Shown here: positions 13,368 to 13,872 of the stretch, piece after piece
Numbering within the stretch: the stretch's first letter is position 1
Layout of the letters: each line of letters opens with the position of its first letter
Assembly (NCBI GenBank): GCA_016765335.1
Contig: JAESQE010000201.1
Location: forward strand, 1-13,872
Reading direction: 5' to 3'
Length of the DNA stretch: 13,872 nucleotides
DNA from: Planctomycetaceae bacterium
Lineage (GTDB): Bacteria > Planctomycetota > Planctomycetia > Planctomycetales > Planctomycetaceae
Notes under the pieces: generated by a model
The model's database searches: none
Seen by the model: only the letters and a program-made list of their open reading frames with translations
Told to the model about the DNA's origin: nothing
Program-made: the position numbers and the translations under genes

Positions 13368-13504
13368 TTTGTCGGCTATTGATTATCCTTACGCACTGAA
13401 CTGACAACCGGCAGGTTCACACAGCGTTTTGGTTTTAGAGAATCTACTGGCACACGAAGATGGGTGCAAGCACCGCATCCTACTTATGGAATCTCGTTTT
13501 GATT
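13368..13504. repeat. Dispersed repeat A, copy 3
   Basis: Starts 501 bp after copy 2 and matches it almost base for base up to ATCTCGTTTTGATT, where similarity stops shortly before the glycosyltransferase stop codon at 13521. Unlike copies 1 and 2 it has no B element next to it. Confidence 0.88.
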
Positions 13505-13520
13505 CAGTTCCAGAGTCAAT

Positions 13521-13872
13521 TCAAGCGACGCGGTCTTTGATGTGATTTTGCTCGATCACTTTTTGTAGAGCTGTCCAAACCTGGAAGAGGGAAACCGCTC
13601 GCATGCATTGCATGTTTCCTGAGCCGGTGAACGGGCAGGTTTTGCGGTAGCTCGCTGCACAAGGAACTTTTGCCTGGACGAGTTCGTGATGATCTCCCGG
13701 AGGACCGGAGCGTTGGTTGGAAGTGCAGGTAAAGATTGCCACGACGGGGGTTCCCACTCCCGCAGCAAGATGCATCGGACCAGAATCGTTCGTTAGAACC
13801 AGGTTGGCTCGTTCGAGGATGACCGCCAGTTCGCGAAGTGATGTCTTGCCAGCTAAGTTGACTACGGAAGCT
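13521..13872 (-). CDS. Family 9 glycosyltransferase (heptosyltransferase-like), C-terminal part
   Basis: Partial: the 5' end lies beyond the window. The visible 116 residues read NLAGKTSLRELAVILERA, then NLVLTNDSGPMHLAAGVGTPVVAIF in two parts. This is the highly conserved nucleotide-sugar binding half of ADP-heptose:LPS heptosyltransferases and related family 9 enzymes: the TNDSGPMHLA loop and GTPVVAIF strand, then SGPPG, and a Cys-rich tail (CAASYRKTCP, CM) typical of the family. Such enzymes build lipopolysaccharide core or other envelope glycans from the cytoplasmic side. The ATG at 13775 is internal, not the start. The stop is TGA at 13521-13523. Specific sugar donor unknown. Confidence 0.9.
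   Translation of the reverse strand, partial: ASVVNLAGKTSLRELAVILERANLVLTNDSGPMHLAAGVGTPVVAIFTCTSNQRSGPPGDHHELVQAKVPCAASYRKTCPFTGSGNMQCMRAVSLFQVWTALQKVIEQNHIKDRVA

Larger units (their letters stand above)
12836..13520. other. Repeat-dense spacer, no supported gene
   Basis: Between the second sulfatase and the glycosyltransferase gene, which are convergent. It is almost entirely repeat: A copy 2, an inverted B-type core with hairpin, several planctomycete-style hairpins (13047-13068, 13215-13241, 13278-13304) and A copy 3. Reading frames through it have no family character. No intrinsic terminator with a T tract is evident. Confidence 0.6.

Noticed and set aside
12867..13504. CRISPR array
   Set aside because: The two close repeats are about 137 nt long and 501 bp apart, with no short regular repeat-spacer pattern and no cas genes.

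Overview
The window looks like a chromosomal segment of a member of the Planctomycetota. Three things point there: two secreted type I sulfatases, a lipoprotein with two CxxCH haem-binding sites of the planctomycete cytochrome kind, and intergenic spaces filled with dispersed hairpin repeats. This is an inference from gene content and style; no rRNA or other phylogenetic marker is present. I see no tRNA, rRNA, CRISPR array, transposase or integrase.

Layout, left to right. (1) 1-255 has no gene I can support and carries a short imperfect tandem repeat. (2) 256-1681, plus strand: a group 1 truncated haemoglobin, then an exported protein of unknown function. (3) 1702-3941, minus strand, read right to left: a permuted papain-like (YiiX/YaeF-type) cysteine hydrolase, an exported trypsin-like protease fused to a thioredoxin-like domain with a coiled coil and hydrophobic C-terminus, and a glycine-rich hydrophobic 88-residue protein whose start overlaps the protease stop by ATGA. 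(4) 4217-5923, plus strand: a secreted sulfatase that probably starts at TTG. (5) 5924-6333: repeat-rich spacer. (6) 6334-9019, minus strand: a tight operon of DsrE2-like protein, TusA-like sulfur carrier and cytoplasmic PAS hybrid histidine kinase. (7) 9020-9886: long spacer with a second large hairpin element and a further inverted repeat. (8) 9887-11140, plus strand: a dihaem lipoprotein. (9) 11390-12835, plus strand: a second secreted sulfatase with an unusual active-site signature. (10) 12836-13520: repeat-dense spacer. (11) 13521 to the window end, minus strand: the C-terminal part of a family 9 (heptosyltransferase-like) glycosyltransferase.

How the genes may work together. The sulfatases fit the sulfated-polysaccharide scavenging lifestyle of the phylum. 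The dsrE2-tusA-kinase operon couples persulfide-handling proteins to a phosphorelay protein and may be a sulfur or redox sensing unit. The YiiX / protease-thioredoxin / small hydrophobic protein cassette is the least familiar piece; each protein is recognisable in part, but I do not know the combination as a described system.

Two repeat families recur in the spacers. Family A is about 137-157 nt with three copies. Family B is a long-stem hairpin carrying an identical 18-nt core at three sites. Two of the three A copies have a B element directly next to them.

Several reading frames extend upstream of the likely true start (YiiX-like protein, first sulfatase, TusA, dihaem lipoprotein, second sulfatase). 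I give the start supported by signal peptide, family length or ribosome-binding site and say so in each entry.
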